Part shown: positions 1 through 12,629 of the stretch, piece after piece | Numbering within the stretch: position 1 is the stretch's first letter | Layout: each line of letters begins with the position of its first letter | Assembly (NCBI RefSeq): GCF_964204865.1 | Contig: NC_135258.1 | Coordinates: 7,927,001-7,991,000, forward strand | Origin: Styela clava | Lineage: Eukaryota > Chordata > Ascidiacea > Stolidobranchia > Styelidae | Length of the DNA: 64,000 nt | Direction: 5' to 3' | Translations under genes and position numbers: made by a program | The notes under the pieces: generated by a model | Seen by the model: the letters and a program-made list of their open reading frames with translations, nothing else | The model's database searches: none | Told to the model about the DNA's origin: nothing

Positions 1-800
1 TCTGAAATTTGATGCGTACTCTATATATCGAGGCCGAATTCGAATATGTTGCTCTTTATGCCGACAACTTTTGACAACGATTTTAATCACATGTACAAGT
101 CAAGTGTCCAACACCAAAATATGATTAACAGTGGAACATAACTTAACAAAATATGGCCCTTCAAAAATTGACGAAAAATCAGATTTTGTCATATTTATTG
201 CGATATCAACTATTCGACCCCGAATTCGAATATGTTATTTTATTTTCCGACAACTTTTGACTATGATTTTGTTTATATGTATAACTCAAGTATTGGTACT
301 ATTCAAAATTACTGTTAAAAGTTGTCGGCACTTTGCGGATCATATTCAAATTCGGCTTCGAATCATTGAGTTCGCTCGAAATACAGCAAAATCTGATTTT
401 TGTCAATTTTTGAAGGGACATATTTTGTTAAGTTTTGTTCCGCTGTTGATCATACTTTTGTGTTAGACACTTGACTTGTAGATGTGATCGAAATCGTTGT
501 CAAAAGTTGTCGGCATATAAAGCAACCTATTCGAATTCGGCCTCGATATACCGAGTACGCATCAAATTTCAGAAAATCTTGATTTTTGCCTGTATTTGAA
601 ACCCCATAAATCATAAAGTCCCGCTTTGTTCCCTTCAATTTTTATATATAATACTTATCACTATTGGTACTTTTCAAAAATTACTGTTAAAAATTGTCGG
701 AACTTTGCGGATCATATTCGCATTTGGCCTCGAACCCTAGAGTTTGCATGTAACATTGTAAAAAATATTTTCCGATATTTTTGTGTTCCCATCAAATGTA
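1..800. repeat. Large imperfect palindrome / foldback element, left end cut by the window
   Basis: Bases 1 to about 287 read as the imperfect reverse complement of about 287 to 573. For example, the motif CGAGGCCGAATTCGAATATG near 30 returns inverted near 530-550, and CCGACAACTTTTGAC near 61 returns inverted near 500. A roughly 180-bp subunit with the CCGACAACTTTTGAC core recurs in alternating orientation near 60, 247, 315, 505 and 690. No coding capacity is visible; the short ORFs across it are products of the palindrome. It is probably a non-autonomous foldback element or a satellite-like inverted array continuing to the left. Confidence 0.75.
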
Positions 801-1900
801 GCCTATTTTTATTTTGTATTTTTTTTCATTCTGCAAATATATTCTAATACGTTTTAGTTTTTATGTTTATGTGATATACAGTTATGTATGTTGTAATTAC
901 CACTACCAGCTAAATGTGCTTAAACTTATATTTTGGTCTGAGTTGTTTCCTTCGGAACTTATTATTCCAAATAGGATCCATTTATTCTTTATAAATATTG
1001 TAATAAGAGATTATTTTCCGCACGGGAACCGGTTGAAAACTGCAGAATGTTTTTCCGCTGAAATTCCGCTGAATTCACAGTGGTGATAAGAGCTAATGTT
1101 GAAATTGTTTTATTACATCACTTTTCTTTTTGCGCATAGGATGGGTTTTTAACGAATAATGTCTATTGGCAGTACCATCACATGGAGAGCAATAAATATT
1201 GTCACTTATGACCTGATGCCTGATTGACAAGGGTGAGATAGAGGCATAAATACCCAGTTCCATATTTGGAAAAGTGGGAGATGCAAAGGCTGCGCATAAC
1301 TGCAGCGACTACAAAATTCGATTCTAAATTGATATTAATTCTGAAATCGGTCTGTAGAAAAGGGTTATGGACAGGGAGGGGCGTGTCAAATTGTTCTGCT
1401 GTCCAGTTCGAGTTTCTGATATTGATTCCCTTAGATCTAACCTCTAAAATAATGTTGGGGATAAACATATTATAGATAATGTTATGCATGAGAATTAATA
1501 AATTGAAGGTCACATAAAAATGAAATGTTTGTATTATTTAAATTTAAATCCCCAAACTATGCAAATAAATCACTCCTACAATTTGCCGCCTTGGTTATGG
1601 GATATTCTATATTAATATCAAAACCGAAACATCAGCACTTGCAAGTTTTAATTAAATCTGGAGATATATAGGTCCCAATGAAATTGCAAGAATAATCGCA
1701 ATACTGCACACTTTGAAGACCTAATTTGATTAAATATTCCTATGATGCAGTTTTCAACACCGAACAATACATTTGATGCATCAAGTAAATAGCCTGCTGA
1801 CCTAGAGGTAAGTTTTCGCATGTATGTGTTATTATCGACATATCAATTTCATTCTGCTGTCATTACAGCCGTGACATAACTGCCTACTAAAACTCATTTA
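800..1900. other. Upstream flank of ficolin gene A, no gene seen
   Basis: From about 1170 on, this flank is a diverged copy of the sequence upstream of genes B, C, E and G (shared blocks such as CACTTATGACCTGATGCCTG and CTGCTGACCTAGAGGTAAG). The leader exon found in those four copies is missing here because the match starts downstream of it. Bases 800-1170 show nothing recognisable. Confidence 0.6.
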
Positions 1901-1928
1901 ATCGCGGAGTCATCAACGCAATGCGTTG

Positions 1929-1938
1929 TATATAAAAG
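1929..1938 (+). promoter_or_regulatory. TATA box of ficolin-like gene A
   Basis: TATATAAAAG lies 63 bases before the start ATG, which places transcription initiation near 1959 and gives a 5' UTR of roughly 30 bases. The same box at the same distance is kept in genes B, C, E and G, inside a conserved stretch (AATGCGTTG before it, CAATTATTCTGGGCCG after it). Confidence 0.8.
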
Positions 1939-1991
1939 CAATTATTCTGGGCCGTTTGGTATTATATTCCCGTGAATTTCAACAGACGGAC

Positions 1992-4900
1992 ATGATGTGG
2001 ACGGGCAATACTAAGTCATTTTTCTTGGTGACTTTAATCATTCTCCAATACTTTGCTTGTGAGTCTCAAGCAAGTATTAGTCTCGGAACTTGTCATCTTT
2101 CGTGTAATGAGGACGAATCACAGCTCCCTTCTTGTGAGGAAGGTCCTCCTGGACCACCTGGAGAGCGCGGCCCAGAAGGACCTCGCGGAATGATGGGTCC
2201 AGCAGGGCCACCAAGTACTTGCTGCCAAGACCTAGTTGAACGACACGAACAGCTTGAACATCAAGTTCAAGAGTTGGATGGTAAGTTATGAAATGTTGCG
2301 ATGCATTGGGAAACTACTTTTTATGTTTTAGTCTCTCGTTTAATATTAGTTTGGTATAGTTCCTTATTTGGACGAAAAAATTGCAAGTTTCTAATTTTCA
2401 TTGCAATTGTACTTGTTGCTTGCACATTCGGGCAAATATTATTTGCATAAAAAAGAACGAAATAAAAATAATTTTTTGGACAATTCGATACGATACAAAG
2501 AACAATACTTTGACTTGGAAAGTTTATTTATACTCGTAACATAGCTCGATAACATGTAAAGGTAATTTTCCAAACAATCCTTAGTTTTTTTAATTATCTA
2601 AACAGGCGTGGAGCATAATAAAAGTGAAATTACTTTGTTTAGAATGGACATTTCCACGGGATTGTGCAGCGGTAAAAAGTCACGTGATATCAAGTGGAAC
2701 TTACGTGATTCATCCGTTCAAGGAAAGCAAACAAGGACTCCAAGTGTATTGTGATCAAGAAACCGATGGTGGTGGATGGATTGTGAGTAGAGAGTTTTGA
2801 TAACCTTCATGTACCCTTGTATCACCATGCGGCGGTGAGGAGTTGGGCAATCCTTATGCATACAAGAGAACTATGCTCAAATATATGGACACGTAGCGCC
2901 ACCAAATGGCAATAATTTTGATGACGTCATAGCGAAAAAAAAGTAATAGCCTTCTAGAGAAAAATTTTATCTTTAACCACTGAAAATTTCAAAGCAATTG
3001 GTCCAGTATTCGAAGAGAAAAAGCGATTTTTTAATGATAATGACGAAAGAAAATAACAATCACAACAAAATTTTGAAACGATCGTTATGGCCACTAAACG
3101 TGTCCAATAATCATCCACGGGATTCGAACCTGTGAGCTCACGCAGTGTAATCAGAGGTGTCATGGAAAGCGTCGTTCTAACACTAAGCCTTAGATTTTAG
3201 ACCAATGCGTCACCAACCGCGCAAAAATATTACCCATATAATATTGTATTATTGCATATTCTCGTTTTATGACACAGAGAAATATTACAAACTTCTGAGT
3301 AGAATAGTTGTCCCAAAAATATGACGATCGGAACTCATTTTCAATTAAACTGTCACATTCATTTTTAGGTAATACAAAGAAGACTTGACGGATCGGAAGA
3401 TTTTTACCGTGACTGGAATGACTATGTTACCGGTTTTGGTTACACAGAACGAGAATTCTGGCTAGGTATACTTAATATCATGAACATATTTTTGCCTTGG
3501 TTATTTAAAATATAATAAAAGTTACATAATGTCATATCGATGATGGCGTACAGGGTGTTGGCGTTAATATTACAAAACTGTCACTCTACTTCTGGTCTAC
3601 CCAAAATACCTGATTCTAAACAATTTTATTTCTCAAAATATGACCCTGGCTTATGACTCGGGAATGCAGCGATTCGATACCGTTCTCGATCGTTAAAAAC
3701 TTCCGTTGTTCAAGGTTTGACTTCGGAAACGTGGGCTAACCAATAGTTAACTGGCTAGTCTAACTCTATATTTGACGTAAAATATGGACTAGAATTGACT
3801 CATAGTTGGAAAAAACATGATTCAAGTTTTCAGAAACGTTTGCTAGTGACATCTTTATAATTCACAGGACTCGAGACGATGCATAAAATATCCACCAATG
3901 GTCTTCATGAGATTCGATTCGACTTTATCACAAGAGACAACGAAAAATTATTCGCAAAATATGGGTAATGCAATATTTTTTTACGCACTGTTAAATATTT
4001 TGTAAACTCTTTTTAGTGTTTGATAAAATGAAAGAGCGTAAAAAGGCTTACAAAACGGTCGATTATTCAGTGAACTACCATTTCAAGTTTGCTAATAGTA
4101 TTACGTGTGAATATACAGGGTGTACTTCAATTCCTTTTGAAATTCTCAATATTTTCAAACCAGGTTTGTTGTATTCTAATCAGTAATTGTTTGAGTATTT
4201 TACCGTTAATTAATACATCTGTGAGGCCCAAAACAATATATGGTATCGATAAATTACCTTTGCAATTTTGAAGAATGGTATTCATGTATATTTAGATTCT
4301 AGAATGCTACATAAAAGTAACAAAAGGAATTTGTTGAGGCATTTGATGTTTCAAAGATTGCTCCGCATTTTCGTTTGTTCATCGTCATCGTTCCGTGCAA
4401 ATTTTTTAAAAGTAGACTCATTCTAAAATAAACTGAAATATCATATATATATAAGTAGATATACAAAAAATACTCTAATTTTCAGACAATTTCAAATTGC
4501 TGGAGCGGAAGACAATTATCGAATAACTATTACTGGATATTCGGGAAATGCAGGTATGCTCAAGATAAATTGTAAATTTAACAATAAACAATAACGCTGT
4601 TTTTCGATTTATATAGCAGCGGTTACCAACCGGGAAAAACCCAATGGGGTTAGCAGTTGGAGTGCGCCAGAGTGCTAGACGCTAAGCTGATACTACTTTG
4701 GCCTCGACAAGAAAACTTCACATTCTCCCTAGTTTCATTGTTTGATAAGGTTATTTCTGAGGGTGTTTTTACTAACATAATTGGATTTGAAATCATAAAC
4801 AGAATGGTCATGAGAGCTGAAAGCCTCCGAAAGGAGGAACGACTCACGAGTATAAATAGTTGAAAACGGTGACCGTACATTTGAACCCATGCGTATATCC

Positions 4901-5472
4901 ACGGGTTCAATCTATATGCGGGTGCTAAAACCCATGGGTTAGGGTTAGTATGAGTTTAACTATCCGTGAAACAAAAAAAAATTCCATAGGTGCAATAGCA
5001 TACAGGTGCAATTGTCATGGGTTCAAATGTACGTGGGTTCAAATGTAATGGAACCGTTGAAAACCAATGGTATATAGTATGTGTATGTGCAGCAACATGA
5101 TCTCAATTGCCTAATCTTCATATCTCATAAAGATAGAATTTAATCGAGCAACCTGTATCGCACTGCACTTATACTTGAGTCATTGAATTTATCATGTTTT
5201 TTTTATTAACAGGCGATTCGATGGAGTACCATAACAATAACCAATTTTCGACGATGGATCAGGAAAACGACCTCGACCCAGGAAAAAATTGCGCTGAAGA
5301 GTACAAAGGGGGTTGGTGGTACAACTGGTGTCACCACGCTAACTTGAATGGTTTATACGCAGACATAACATCGACCAAGGGTTTATCCTGGTATAAGTGG
5401 AAAAACACATACACTCCCTTTGCCAAATTTGTGGAAATTAAGATCAGGAAATCAGCCGTGCCAGATCTTTAA
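1992..5472 (+). CDS. Ficolin-like lectin A (signal peptide, collagen-like stretch, fibrinogen-related domain), type 1
   Basis: Six exons: 1992-2280, 2643-2782, 3369-3465, 3868-3964, 4486-4553, 5213-5472, joining to a 316-aa open frame. Exon 1 encodes a hydrophobic signal peptide (core [13 protein letters not shown]), an N-terminal Cys pair (GTCHLSC), eight Gly-X-Y triplets ([16 protein letters not shown]...), a CC pair and a short heptad neck ([15 protein letters not shown]). Exons 2-6 encode the FReD, with [18 protein letters not shown], the [13 protein letters not shown] core, GYSGNAGDSM, and the C-terminal [15 protein letters not shown] that forms the acetyl-group pocket in ficolins and tachylectins. 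The four FReD cysteines are present. Ficolins are secreted oligomeric pattern-recognition lectins that bind acetylated glycans and can recruit complement proteases; that role is inferred from the family. Exon 1 is four codons longer than in B, C, E and G. ATG 1992 (or the adjacent 1995) is chosen because it follows the TATA box and precedes the signal peptide. Confidence 0.9.
2815..3235 (-). repeat. tRNA-derived SINE relic in intron 2 of gene A
   Basis: On the - strand an RNA polymerase III B-box-like GGTTCGAATCCCG (3116-3128 region) follows about 60 bases of tRNA-like sequence (GGTTGGTGACGCATTGG). Truncated versions occur at the same intron position in B, C, E, G and F, so the insertion predates the gene duplications. 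A has about 250 extra bases here (2860-3110) that the other copies lack; they may be the SINE body or a second insertion. Confidence 0.5.
4870..5050. mobile_element. Small foldback/MITE-like insertion in intron 5 of gene A
   Basis: The segment opens with CGTACATTTGAACCCATG and closes with its inverted counterpart CATGGGTTCAAATGTACG, followed by a second GGGTTCAAATGTA. It interrupts sequence that is continuous in intron 5 of gene C (GGTTGAAAACC). It carries no coding sequence. Confidence 0.6.
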
Positions 5473-5721
5473 TAGTATAGAAGTAAAATAGTTTATAACA
5501 TCTACGTACAGGGTGGTCATAAAGTCGCACATCAAGGCAAATTTCAAAGATACAAAAACCTTGAAGTTATTCGATCCTGAGACACAGTCTTCTCTGATTT
5601 ATCATGATAACAATCTAAAATTAGAATGAGTCGCCTATTGACGTACACGTTATGACGTAGATTGTGAGTTTTACTCTGGTGTGCGACATTATAGCTATCC
5701 CTGTATTGTAGCCTACAGTCA

Positions 5722-5727
5722 AATAAA
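5722..5727 (+). promoter_or_regulatory. Poly(A) signal of gene A
   Basis: AATAAA lies 250 bases after the stop codon, within CAGTCAAATAAATACTTT, which is conserved at the same place after genes B, C, E and G. Confidence 0.7.
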
Positions 5728-5729
5728 TA

Positions 5730-7920
5730 CTTTCTCATTAGTCCATTGAAATTTCAAGTTTTGCCTGATACATGTTTTTGTGTGTGTCAAGATTATCATG
5801 TTTGCATTTTTATTGTCATCTCATTAAAGTTGCATTGTTTTGAGTCTTCTCACCTAAAATATATCACATTCCATCATACAATTCTTTTTTTCCCCTAATG
5901 GTGGGCGAATAGATCACATCAATGTTGATCATATAGGCGTTGTCAGGTGGGGGTGATAAGGGGTCATGTCCCCCCTATATTTCAACATTTTGTAATGTTA
6001 TTTTGATGCATTTGCAGTGAGACCCTTATGCCTCCTCCAACACCAATTTGCTCTAGTTTTGACTGGTTTACTGAAAACCGGAGGATTCCTGTCTTGCTGT
6101 CGATTATCCTTTCTGCAAATGTACAAACCGATTAAGAGAAAATGCACGCTTATATAGTTAGGATAACTCTGTCACCAAAGTAAGGCTGTTGAAAGATTCT
6201 TCGAGATATCAGTGAATGCCTTTACCTATAGGTAAGCCTATAGGCTTTTTCGGAGCAAAACGCACGAGTAAGCGTCGTATTACCTCATTGTACAAAAAAT
6301 GCCCCCTCACTAATTTTGGGTTGGCTATGGTCTTGAATGCGCCATGTCTATTCTGTAACATAGTACTGTCTCTCTGATTGCAACCAACCAAGGAAATAAA
6401 AGTAAAAAGTTTTCATTTACCGCTGAATAGCAATATTTTTCTGACTAAAAGAATCCTACTAAGGTATGCAATCTCGGTTGCGGGATTTTCAGCGACGGTA
6501 CTTCCGTAGTGTGTGTACCCCTGCCTACAGGCTACCTTAGCTACCTCCGCATTGATACACATATTTCTTGTGCGCCGGTGCGATCGCATACCAAAGTGGC
6601 ACTCTCGACAGTATATTTATGGCTTTCATAGACTGAATCGTTTTTCGTACCTGTGCCTACAATTATATATTCAAGTAAATGATTATTGTCAGTTATAATA
6701 AATACATAATCAAATAAATGTTGCTCATATAATTAATTGTTGTACACACATACATCATATCCCTGTAAAATATACAAAATTGTTTTTTTTGTTTAGCTTT
6801 CGCGTCATTCTAAATTAAACGGATTTGTACTATCGTTATTGTAATGAAAAACGTAAACTATGTGTATATCATCGTCAACATTGTATTATATGAACTGGAA
6901 CATGACTGAAATTAAAGCTATAAGCACCACCTAAATTTCCCTTTTTTACGAAATAGGCAAATGTTTATTGCTTGCTAAATGTAATCAATTAATTTTAATT
7001 GTTGCTCGCTATTGTTCTCCTGCTGCACTTTTATTATTATTTTAAACTTTTTTTGTTCGATTTCAGCGGACCCAATATTATTGTTACTATTAATATTAAC
7101 CCTGCTAAAACGATTAAAGACAAAGAATAAACATTAATTTTACGTGTGGAAGCTTGCTATAAATTTGTATTTCAAGAGTACAGATCAGTGCCTTGTCCAG
7201 CTACATGAACAAAATCTAGGAATAAAAAAAATGCCTCTAGGAAAAAAAAATAAAACTTTATGAATCATTAAAAACGCTCCCAGCATCTAATGATAAACTT
7301 AGGACGTCTTTAAGAAGAAAACATTCGAACTCCGCAAATGGAAGTCGAAGAAAAGCAAAGCTGAACCATCATAGCCCACGGTATACAGACCACGGACGTT
7401 TTACCCTATGAACTTTTCTTACCACAAGACAATTTTAGTTGATATTTTATTTTGCTTTCACCTTCGGAGTTGTTTAAAAAAAAATTTTACCCATGGGATT
7501 TATAGGATATTTGCTCAAACTAAGGGCTCGGGGTTTACATGGTTAGAGTTTTACCGATGCCACAGGGTACCCAGATATGTCGCTTCTGTGAAGAACAAAT
7601 ATGAGCAAATAAATCTATAAATATTTGTGTAATATATATTAATATTTCTAAACAACTACCAAGGCAACAGAAAGTCAAAGTCATAACGCCATACGCCACG
7701 TAGAGATAAGAAAAGTCTGTGGAGCAAAACGTCGGCGATGCGAAAAGTTTTAAACCATGGCTCATCACCAAACTCAGTGCGGTGAATCCCAAACTTCCTA
7801 GTCTGCTATAGGCCAACGCATTCGGTACATACAGGCTGGGTAGCGTTTACCACGGCAATGTATCTCCTGCCAGAATACGTCTTAGCCGTTACAATTAGGC
7901 ACAAGTAATCACACTATAAT
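5730..7920. other. Duplicated intergenic block downstream of A, no gene seen
   Basis: This block matches the sequence downstream of gene E (about 46030-48240), and its first part matches the sequence downstream of gene C (about 28650-30276). Short ORFs are interrupted differently in each copy and resemble no known protein. Confidence 0.6.
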
Positions 7921-8660
7921 GAATAATTTGTAGAGAGTTCGCTCTCGCCCATGGCTAGATTATTATTGAAAATATTTGCTCAAAGCAAGGTCATGAGAAC
8001 TCATTAAATAAACTCAGCGATAAATTAAATTTTATCACAAGAGGCAATGAAAAAATCTTCGCAAAATACGGGTAATTGTAGTTTTTCGTTTCCGCAGTTC
8101 CAATTATTTTTATTTCTTCATTTATTGTTGGATGAAATAAACTTCACTCTTTGTTACAAAATCTACTTCTGATCCGGCTCGACTGCGGACGAAGAAAGTG
8201 GCGCGAAGAAGAAGCGACTCAACTTGACTTGTGGGCTGTGGCTCGACTCGGCTCCGTTCTCGAGCGTTACTTACAAACTTGGCAGGCCCGAAGCAAAATA
8301 ATTCCTGATTCAAGGCTCAAGTTCAAAAACGTTGGCCAAACACTAAATATCGATGTCTTTATAATCCACAGGACTGATGACGATGCATAGAATATCGTGC
8401 TCGTGCTCGTGAGATTCGATTCGACACAAGAGACAACGAAAAATTATTTGCAAAATATGGGTGATTGGAATTTTTTATTACGCACTGCCAAATATTTTGT
8501 GTACTTCATTCAGTGTTTGATAAAATGAGAGAGCGTAAAAAGGCTTACAAAACGGTCGATTATTTAGTAAAAGAACCCTTTCAAGTGGGCCAATAGTTTT
8601 ACATATACTGTAAATTGAGATTTTATTACGTAAATATCAAGTTCTTTTATTCCGACTGCA
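7920..8660 (+). pseudogene. Relic of a ficolin gene (intron 3 - exon 4 - intron 4)
   Basis: Bases 8372-8460 match exon 4 of the ficolin genes (CAG acceptor, GATGCATAGAATATC, GAGACAACGAAAAATTATTTG), but the exon is 89 nt instead of 97, so the frame is lost. Preceding and following bases resemble ficolin introns 3 and 4 (TCGAGCGTTAC; GAGAGCGTAAAAAGGCTTAC). A second, shorter piece of the exon 4 end lies at about 8027-8072. A paralogous relic lies at 48240-48930. Confidence 0.75.
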
Positions 8661-8681
8661 AACTGGTCATTGCATTTACGT

Positions 8682-8708
8682 ACATATATATATATATATA
8701 TATATATT
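8682..8708. repeat. (TA)n microsatellite
   Basis: A run of TA dinucleotides follows ACGTACA; the paralogous site near 48936 has a shorter run. Confidence 0.9.
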
Positions 8709-9002
8709 ATTATAATTTTTTTTATGACCAATTTGAGACATTATCATGCCCTCGGTTTTTTAGGTATACTCGTAGAGAAAACCCACTCTCTTAGATTTCT
8801 TTGGAAAAATCTCGCTGATCGTGTTGAGACTACAGTTGGAGGATTGTTTGAAGATTTCCAGCCAAACCTTTCATAAGGATAGCTCACTGAACGCCGTCAA
8901 GTACTTCTTGGGTGGGCGTGGCATAACTGCTTTAGCATATTTCATTTCTAACCCCAACGTCATTCCAATTTGACTTCACTACAAAGTCACAGTGACCAAA
9001 TG

Positions 9003-9100
9003 AGGCCCTGAGTTTATTTTGTTTGTCGAACCATAAACATACAATATATGCACACATATAGAAATAATAATAATAAAAAACAGATGCTTAGGTGAATGAC
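9003..9100 (-). repeat. Fragment of a LINE 3' end
   Basis: Read on the - strand, this has the look of a LINE 3' tail (TTATGGTTCGACAAAC then AATAAACTC). The paralogous copy at 49345-49440 continues into a CTCTCT run that is lost here. No coding sequence remains. Confidence 0.4.
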
Positions 9101-9767
9101 TGGGAGACAACGATACGACCTTTTGGGTTTCATCAGAATCTGTTGCCCCCCATACAATTATAACAACTAATAATAAAATGATTTAACAGGTTTTGTGTTA
9201 ATTTTTCAATGCCTCTCATTTATTCACTATAAACACTATTTGCGAGAATTTTTAAATTTGATTCCAACTTAGTGATTTGAACCTGCAATCGCTAAACAGT
9301 CGAATAAAAATACGATGCTCAATAGGATAGGATTTACATATTTATCGTGGGAGAGAGGGAATCCGATAGGACGGCTTAACCATGTGATATGGCTAACCAC
9401 GCCTCTCGCCAAGTTACCATTCCATGTCGGGTATGGGATTTGTTAGTTATTTGTTTTCGGTAGCATGGACTTGATTGATGAAGCCGTAACCGACCAGTAG
9501 TTACGTGAACCACCCTACGGACCCATAATTTGGACCAAACTTCCGCAGCGCCACAAGGAATGAAAATTTCTCTGAAAAAATAATTTTTCAAAGATGTTTC
9601 TCAGATAACTCGGCTCGGCGATATTCTCAGCATATATGAAGTTAAGGTTAAAGTCATCCAACTTCACTCGATATATCAACACCCAATAAGACCAAAAATA
9701 AGAGATATACATTTTATTGTAAAAATGGTGTCTTATTTCAATTTTCTTTCGAAAAATAACACTAGGG

Positions 9768-9776
<9 letters not shown>

Positions 9777-9794
<18 letters not shown>
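9777..9794 (+). repeat. Poly(G) tract of 18
   Basis: Eighteen consecutive G follow a T-run. The paralogous position near 50247 has only four G, so this tract has expanded or is a sequencing/assembly problem. Confidence 0.85.
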
Positions 9795-9798
<4 letters not shown>

Positions 9799-9799
9799 C

Positions 9800-11744
9800 G
9801 TTTATTTTCATTTAGAGAATTACGAGATTTCGAATATATATACAGAATATCAAAAACGATATCCATTTACTTACAAATAACAAATTTTTCTTTAAAATAA
9901 CAGCTAAACATAGAATATTAATCTTTTAAAACGATTAGGAAAGATTGTTTGCTATAGACCAAGGCAAAAAAAAAATTGCGCTATCGACTAGGTGTTATTT
10001 TAAGGGAAGGGCTTATATTAAAATCCTTTTTAAAATTCATGCCAAGTCTTATTTTTGGGTAAACACGGTATATAGTACGTGTCATGATATTAAAATATGC
10101 GTATCACAAATTTTCAACAAGGATTACATTGCCAAAATATATTAAAAAAAATATACTACATGCATGGAACGAAGGATAATGGCATATATAAAGGTTATAA
10201 GAACATCTAATATTCTGGAGTGTATAAAATAATACATTATCTATTTGACTTGAGCTCTTGCTAAAGAATTACTAGCATACTGTTTGTTAATAATCTTATG
10301 TCTCCTCTTTTGCGTGAATATTTAACCTTATATCGAGAAAAACGTTTTAAAATTTTTAAAGCGACATTGTTGTATGAAATTATATTTCAAGCAGTCAACT
10401 TTATCTGTCAGAAGAGTAACTGGCGAACATATAATAGGAAAGGCATTAATATTGGCGCGAAATATAGTTTCTACGTCGCGCAAAAATACGGTTGCATTTT
10501 TGAATGGGTGGCATACATATTGTGTAAAACTATCAACTTTCAAATTTTTATCATGTGTGTAAGACCGAAAAAGAGTTAGTAACGATTGTGGGCATCCATC
10601 GGGATTGACACTTTCCATAGAAACAAACAAACAATTTGAACCCTGCGGGCCCGCTGGAAACATCGAGGCTAATTTTTCACTGTTGGACATCATTAAAATT
10701 ACAATTAAGTTGTATCAACGAGGACGTGGAAAACCTAATGGCCTCGCTAGATCACCTATAGTAAATATTTTACGTTTTTCGACGCAAAAGAATCGAAATA
10801 TCTTACCAATAAGTTGATAAGAGCTGTAACACCAGTCGCGCAACGGGTCTTTTAAATTTTGTACGTTATAATGTACAACTTGTATGCTTCAATGAAATTT
10901 GTAAGGCCGCACAATGTGCTATGAATGAGTTCGTTTACATTTATAATTTTTGGAGCAACTGTTGCAACAGCTCATTAAATCAAGAAAACTTTTCCCGAAA
11001 AAATTCATTTTATCTGATTCTGAAATGATTAATATAAACGCAGGCTTCAAACGTTCGGCATGGCGCGACTGTGAACAGGTATCACAATACCAGTTCAAAT
11101 AATACCTGCTTTAAACGTATGCTTTAGGTGAATGACGTTTCATACTTGCGCGGGAAAGCGATATGTGTTTTCATAAGGAACGCAGAGCTGCTACGTTGCA
11201 ACGTAATTGCAAAACGAAGTAATTAGGGAACGTCGTTGTTCAACTCAAGTTGGCGCAGCGGACATGTGAAGAATTGGAGAACATTGAATGAAATAGCTTA
11301 TACAACTTTACTGGTTCATGATGAATTCAATTTAACGGTACTATTCAAAAGCTATCTTTAACCTCTATGTGTCGATATCATATTAGATTAACACAACAAC
11401 AAATTTAAGTTTTTGTTATTTAATTCAAAAACTTTCAAACAAATTTCACGCTTTTCAATATTGTCGATTTTTGTACGATAATCGCGACATTTTATCACCA
11501 TCTCATAATTATCGTTAGTCTCCTAGATTTTCTCTCAAACAATATAAAACTTGTCTGAATATGTTATAAGGTTCGTGAGATATGAGGTTTCGAAGTTGCA
11601 TACTTCAAGATAACGGATCTAAAACAAACCAGGGCTACCGCGTTACCACGATTCTTCGGACACAAAATGGCATCCTTTATGCACCATTGCACTCGTTGTC
11701 TCCACTTGGTTTCTAATCACTTTTGTCAAAGTATACTGACTGCC
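9800..11744. other. Duplicated intergenic block, no gene seen
   Basis: The block is closely matched by about 50250-52370. Short ORFs occur (for example - strand 10328-10693), but corresponding frames are not preserved in the paralogous block and no domain is recognisable. Confidence 0.55.
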
Positions 11745-11752
11745 GTCTAAAA

Positions 11753-12629
11753 CAGGGATTTCCAATCCGGGGGCCGCATGCGGCCCACAGGAAGAATTCG
11801 TGCGGCCCACTTGAAGTTTTTATATAAATACGGACATATAAACATATCTTACATAACAATTTTCTGGTATGATGTCAAATCATACTAGAATTTAGGCTTT
11901 AATTTCACGCGACTCCGCCCTAAGAAAAGCGTTGTTAAACGCCACAGAACATGATTTTATAGAAGGCCACTCAAGCGTGCTACATCTTTGGCGATACAAT
12001 GAGTTTTCTACCCATTGTGAAGTCATCAAGGTTGAAGTCACATACCGGTACTGTGTTTTATCGATGGTTGTTGAACCACAAAAACAAATCCACCGGTATG
12101 TCTGGAACAAAATAGATGAAGCTTGAGGATAAAAAATCGGAAATATCAAAAGGATTGGGAAGAGTTGTAAGGTAACGATGTATGCGTAATATGCCTGTTT
12201 CGATCTTTAAGTATTATATTTGAAAAGCATAGGTGTATGCTGACGAACGAAAATTTGACAAACCAGTTAGTTACATTGTGCGGTATCAAAACTACCCGTT
12301 GATATTAAACAGTTGGGCAATGACATTCAAAGGCAAGTTTCGCACTAGTTGAAGAGAAAAATTGCTGACTTTATTTTTGTTTCTTCTGATTTTTTACGCC
12401 AATGTATGTGCATTTTGCCTAAAAATTGAGTCCATGGTCTTTGCGTGCATCTTGTGTTCAGAAATCCACAAAATTGTTGTGCAATCCAGGCGTTTGATTT
12501 AGCGACGCTCAAATTCTAACGTAAATCGGAATTGGGTTGGTATTTAAGTTTGGTAAAAACGTTTGCGGCCAGCAATGAATTTCCCCATGTGAAAGTGGCT
12601 GGCGACACTTAAAATGTTGGACATGCCTG
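11753..12629. mobile_element. Non-autonomous hAT-type element with perfect 8-bp target duplication
   Basis: Ends are CAGGGATTTCCAA and, inverted, CAGGCATGTCCAA. The flanks carry identical 8-bp direct repeats GTCTAAAA at 11745-11752 and 12630-12637, as expected for the hAT superfamily. The 877-bp interior has no recognisable transposase. A right-truncated paralogous copy starts at 52377. Confidence 0.85.

Noticed and set aside
1202-1513. 103-codon ORF on the - strand upstream of gene A
   Set aside because: It spans the duplicated upstream flank; the same frame is not maintained upstream of B, C, E or G and it has no recognisable domain.
3110-3235. Possible tRNA gene on the - strand
   Set aside because: Only a B-box-like stretch and a loose A box are present; no cloverleaf can be drawn, so it is a SINE relic.
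8151-8390. 79-codon Arg-rich ORF, also at 48457-48696 in near-identical form
   Set aside because: It lies in intron-3-like sequence of the ficolin relics; similarity of the two copies is explained by the block duplication, not by coding constraint.
10328-10693. 121-codon ORF on the - strand
   Set aside because: The matching region near 50800-51150 has no equivalent open frame and no domain is seen.
11932-12126. 64-codon ORF in the hAT-type element, also at 52556-52750
   Set aside because: Too short and without transposase motifs; shared because the element was duplicated with its block.
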